This document shows, in pieces, positions 31,722 through 64,000 of a DNA stretch of 64,000 nucleotides. Position numbers and translations under genes: made by a program. Source of the stretch: Diadema setosum (Eukaryota; Echinodermata; Echinoidea; Diadematoida; Diadematidae); NCBI RefSeq assembly GCF_964275005.1, contig NC_092688.1, positions 20,182,403-20,246,402 of the forward strand. The letters are read 5' to 3'. Positions within the stretch are counted from its first letter, which is position 1. Every line of letters starts with the position of its first letter. The notes under the pieces were generated by a model. That model was given only the letters and a program-made list of their open reading frames with translations. It was not told the DNA's origin and searched no databases.

Positions 31722-32280
31722 AGGACAAGTTCACCTTCATAAACATAAGGATTGAGAGAATGCAGCAATATTAGTAGAACACATAAGTGAAAGTTTGAGG
31801 AAAATTGGACAATTGATGCAAAAGTTATGAATGTTAAAAATTTTTGCGTTGGAACCGCTGGATGAGGAGACTACTAAGGCTCTTGATGTCATATGAGTAC
31901 AACAGTATAAAGAAAGTGTAAAGAAAATTCAACATATTTTCACTTTTTTCGCATAATAAAAGAGCACTTGACTTGCCTCTCTCTAAAGGCAATGGGAATA
32001 ATATTACCCATAACATATGTCAGTAACGAGTCAAGGGAATGTGTACTTTTTTCAAAAGATAAAATTTTGTGAAATTCTCTTTATATTTTCCTTATAATGT
32101 TGTACGCATGTGACATCATACACTGCAGTAGTCTTCTTATCCAGCGGTGACTGCACAAAAACTTCAAAAATTCATAACTTTTGAACGGATTGTCCGATTT
32201 TCCTCAAACTTTCAATGATGTGTTCTACTAATATTGCTACATTCTCTCAATCCTTATGTTAATGAAGGTGAACTTGTCCT
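31722..32280. repeat. Intact family A TTAA MITE, 559 bp
   Basis: Flanked by TTAA on both sides (31718-31721, 32281-32284). Long inverted ends, AGGACAAGTTCACCTTCAT / ATGAAGGTGAACTTGTCCT. No ORF of note. Same length as the copy at 34661. Confidence 0.9.
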
Positions 32281-32475
32281 TTAAAGTGACTTAAGTACAG
32301 AGACGAAAGAAACAAGTCTTCACTTGAGAGGGTTACAATTCCGAAGCATATATTTTCGCACAGCGCATGCACAGCTTACAATTGCGTCAACATGTATGTG
32401 TTCACACTCATAGTTAATCCAGATACATAACACATGGCACACAAAGAATTGAGAGAAACCAATGGAATCAGGTCA

Positions 32476-32650
32476 AGTACTGTAAAACCAGATAATTTTG
32501 CACGCATGAAATTTTCACAAAATTCTCAAGGAGCCAAGATTCATGAAAGTAAAATGCACCCGAAAGTGTTGTTTACACAATGCATTGTATGCCTGTGGCG
32601 AATGGCGAAAGTTTCATATTAAAAAGGTGAATGTTTCTGGTTTCACAGTG
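32476..32650. repeat. TACTGTAAAAC-type MITE (diverged)
   Basis: Ends TACTGTAAAACCAGATAAT / TCTGGTTTCACAGT; body blocks (GCATGAAATTTTCAC, AGCCAAGATTCATGAAAGT) recur at 49520 and 61738. Confidence 0.65.
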
Positions 32651-33154
32651 AATATCATGAGGCCATCAGCAACTGTGACAAAGTTTTGGTCATTGATGCT
32701 AAAATATGATGTATTCAAGCGAACGAAAACTGTGTCTCATGCCCCAAGCATGTGTTATAAGGACAAATCAAACCATTTGACAGGAAACTTGGAAACCATT
32801 AACCTAACTGGCCCATTATGAGCAGATAAAAAACATATGACTCCAGTCACAAACTTGGAAAAAATACAGATGGGACTTAGTTCATCAGAACTGATATCAA
32901 GGCCAACTAGGGCCACTTTCCAGTTTGCAAGCACACAACTAATGTTCCATACTGTGCTATTTCTATGTGCGTCGTAAGTCAAAGATGCATGGATCTTATG
33001 TCTAATATCAGTAAAGCCTCTGCCTGCATAACATGGATTGTACAGTCATTCCCTTTTCCAATTACAATCAATCAATAAATCTATTTTCAGGGAACGAGAG
33101 TGAAATCGGCTTTGCCTTGAAGAGATGATGAACTCTGATGCACTTGGGAAACCA

Positions 33155-63955
<30,801 letters not shown>

Positions 63956-64000
63956 CTGCAAAGGAAAATGGAACACAATCATTCATCATAATGTCATGCA

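Overview
The window looks like nuclear DNA of a marine invertebrate deuterostome, most likely an echinoderm such as a sea urchin. The reasons are AT-rich intergenic DNA, intron-split genes, frequent TAGGCCTA-type words, very dense short palindromic DNA transposons, tRNA-derived SINEs and long tracts of repeated TGACCTTTGACC. The species call is inference from texture; no search was possible. Nothing prokaryotic is present: no operons, CRISPR arrays or plasmid/phage genes.

Layout. 1-7.9 kb is repeat-rich, with a foldback element, (TA)n and TTAA-flanked MITEs. 7.97-12.22 kb is a three-exon minus-strand gene for an unrecognised, mostly disordered protein of about 743 aa; a SINE and nested MITEs sit in its second intron. 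12.3-19.37 kb is intergenic. 19,376-29,084 is a complete, young Ty3/Gypsy-type LTR retrotransposon with two LTRs of 288 bp that appear identical. 29.1-33.1 kb is more MITEs. 33,155-63,955 is the 3' part of a second minus-strand gene, recognised from conserved blocks as SANBR (KIAA1841). Fifteen exons can be joined in a consistent reading frame; the gene runs off the right edge and its introns are packed with nested transposons.

The retrotransposon is the main find. A Gag fragment (coiled coil plus CCHC knuckle) is linked to Pol by a canonical -1 frameshift signal: GGGAAAC, a 6-nt spacer and a predicted H-type pseudoknot. Pol has protease, RT, RNase H and an integrase with an exact D,D35E spacing, and ends in a PHD finger. 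Downstream, where an env gene would lie, is a GC-rich third ORF: a proline/arginine-rich leader fused to a complete TatD-family metal-dependent nuclease domain with all expected metal ligands. A consensus splice donor in the LTR and an acceptor 10 bp before this ORF's Kozak ATG suggest expression from a spliced mRNA. The Gag N-terminal half is absent: in its place lies a 789-bp inverted copy of pol, so this copy is probably not autonomous although its LTRs look new.

The two host genes share a strand but nothing ties their functions together. Three intronic or intergenic elements share one architecture (ACGG-type minisatellite plus terminal hairpin, or matching termini, and many AGGTCAAAGGTCA words, a perfect nuclear-receptor DR1 site).
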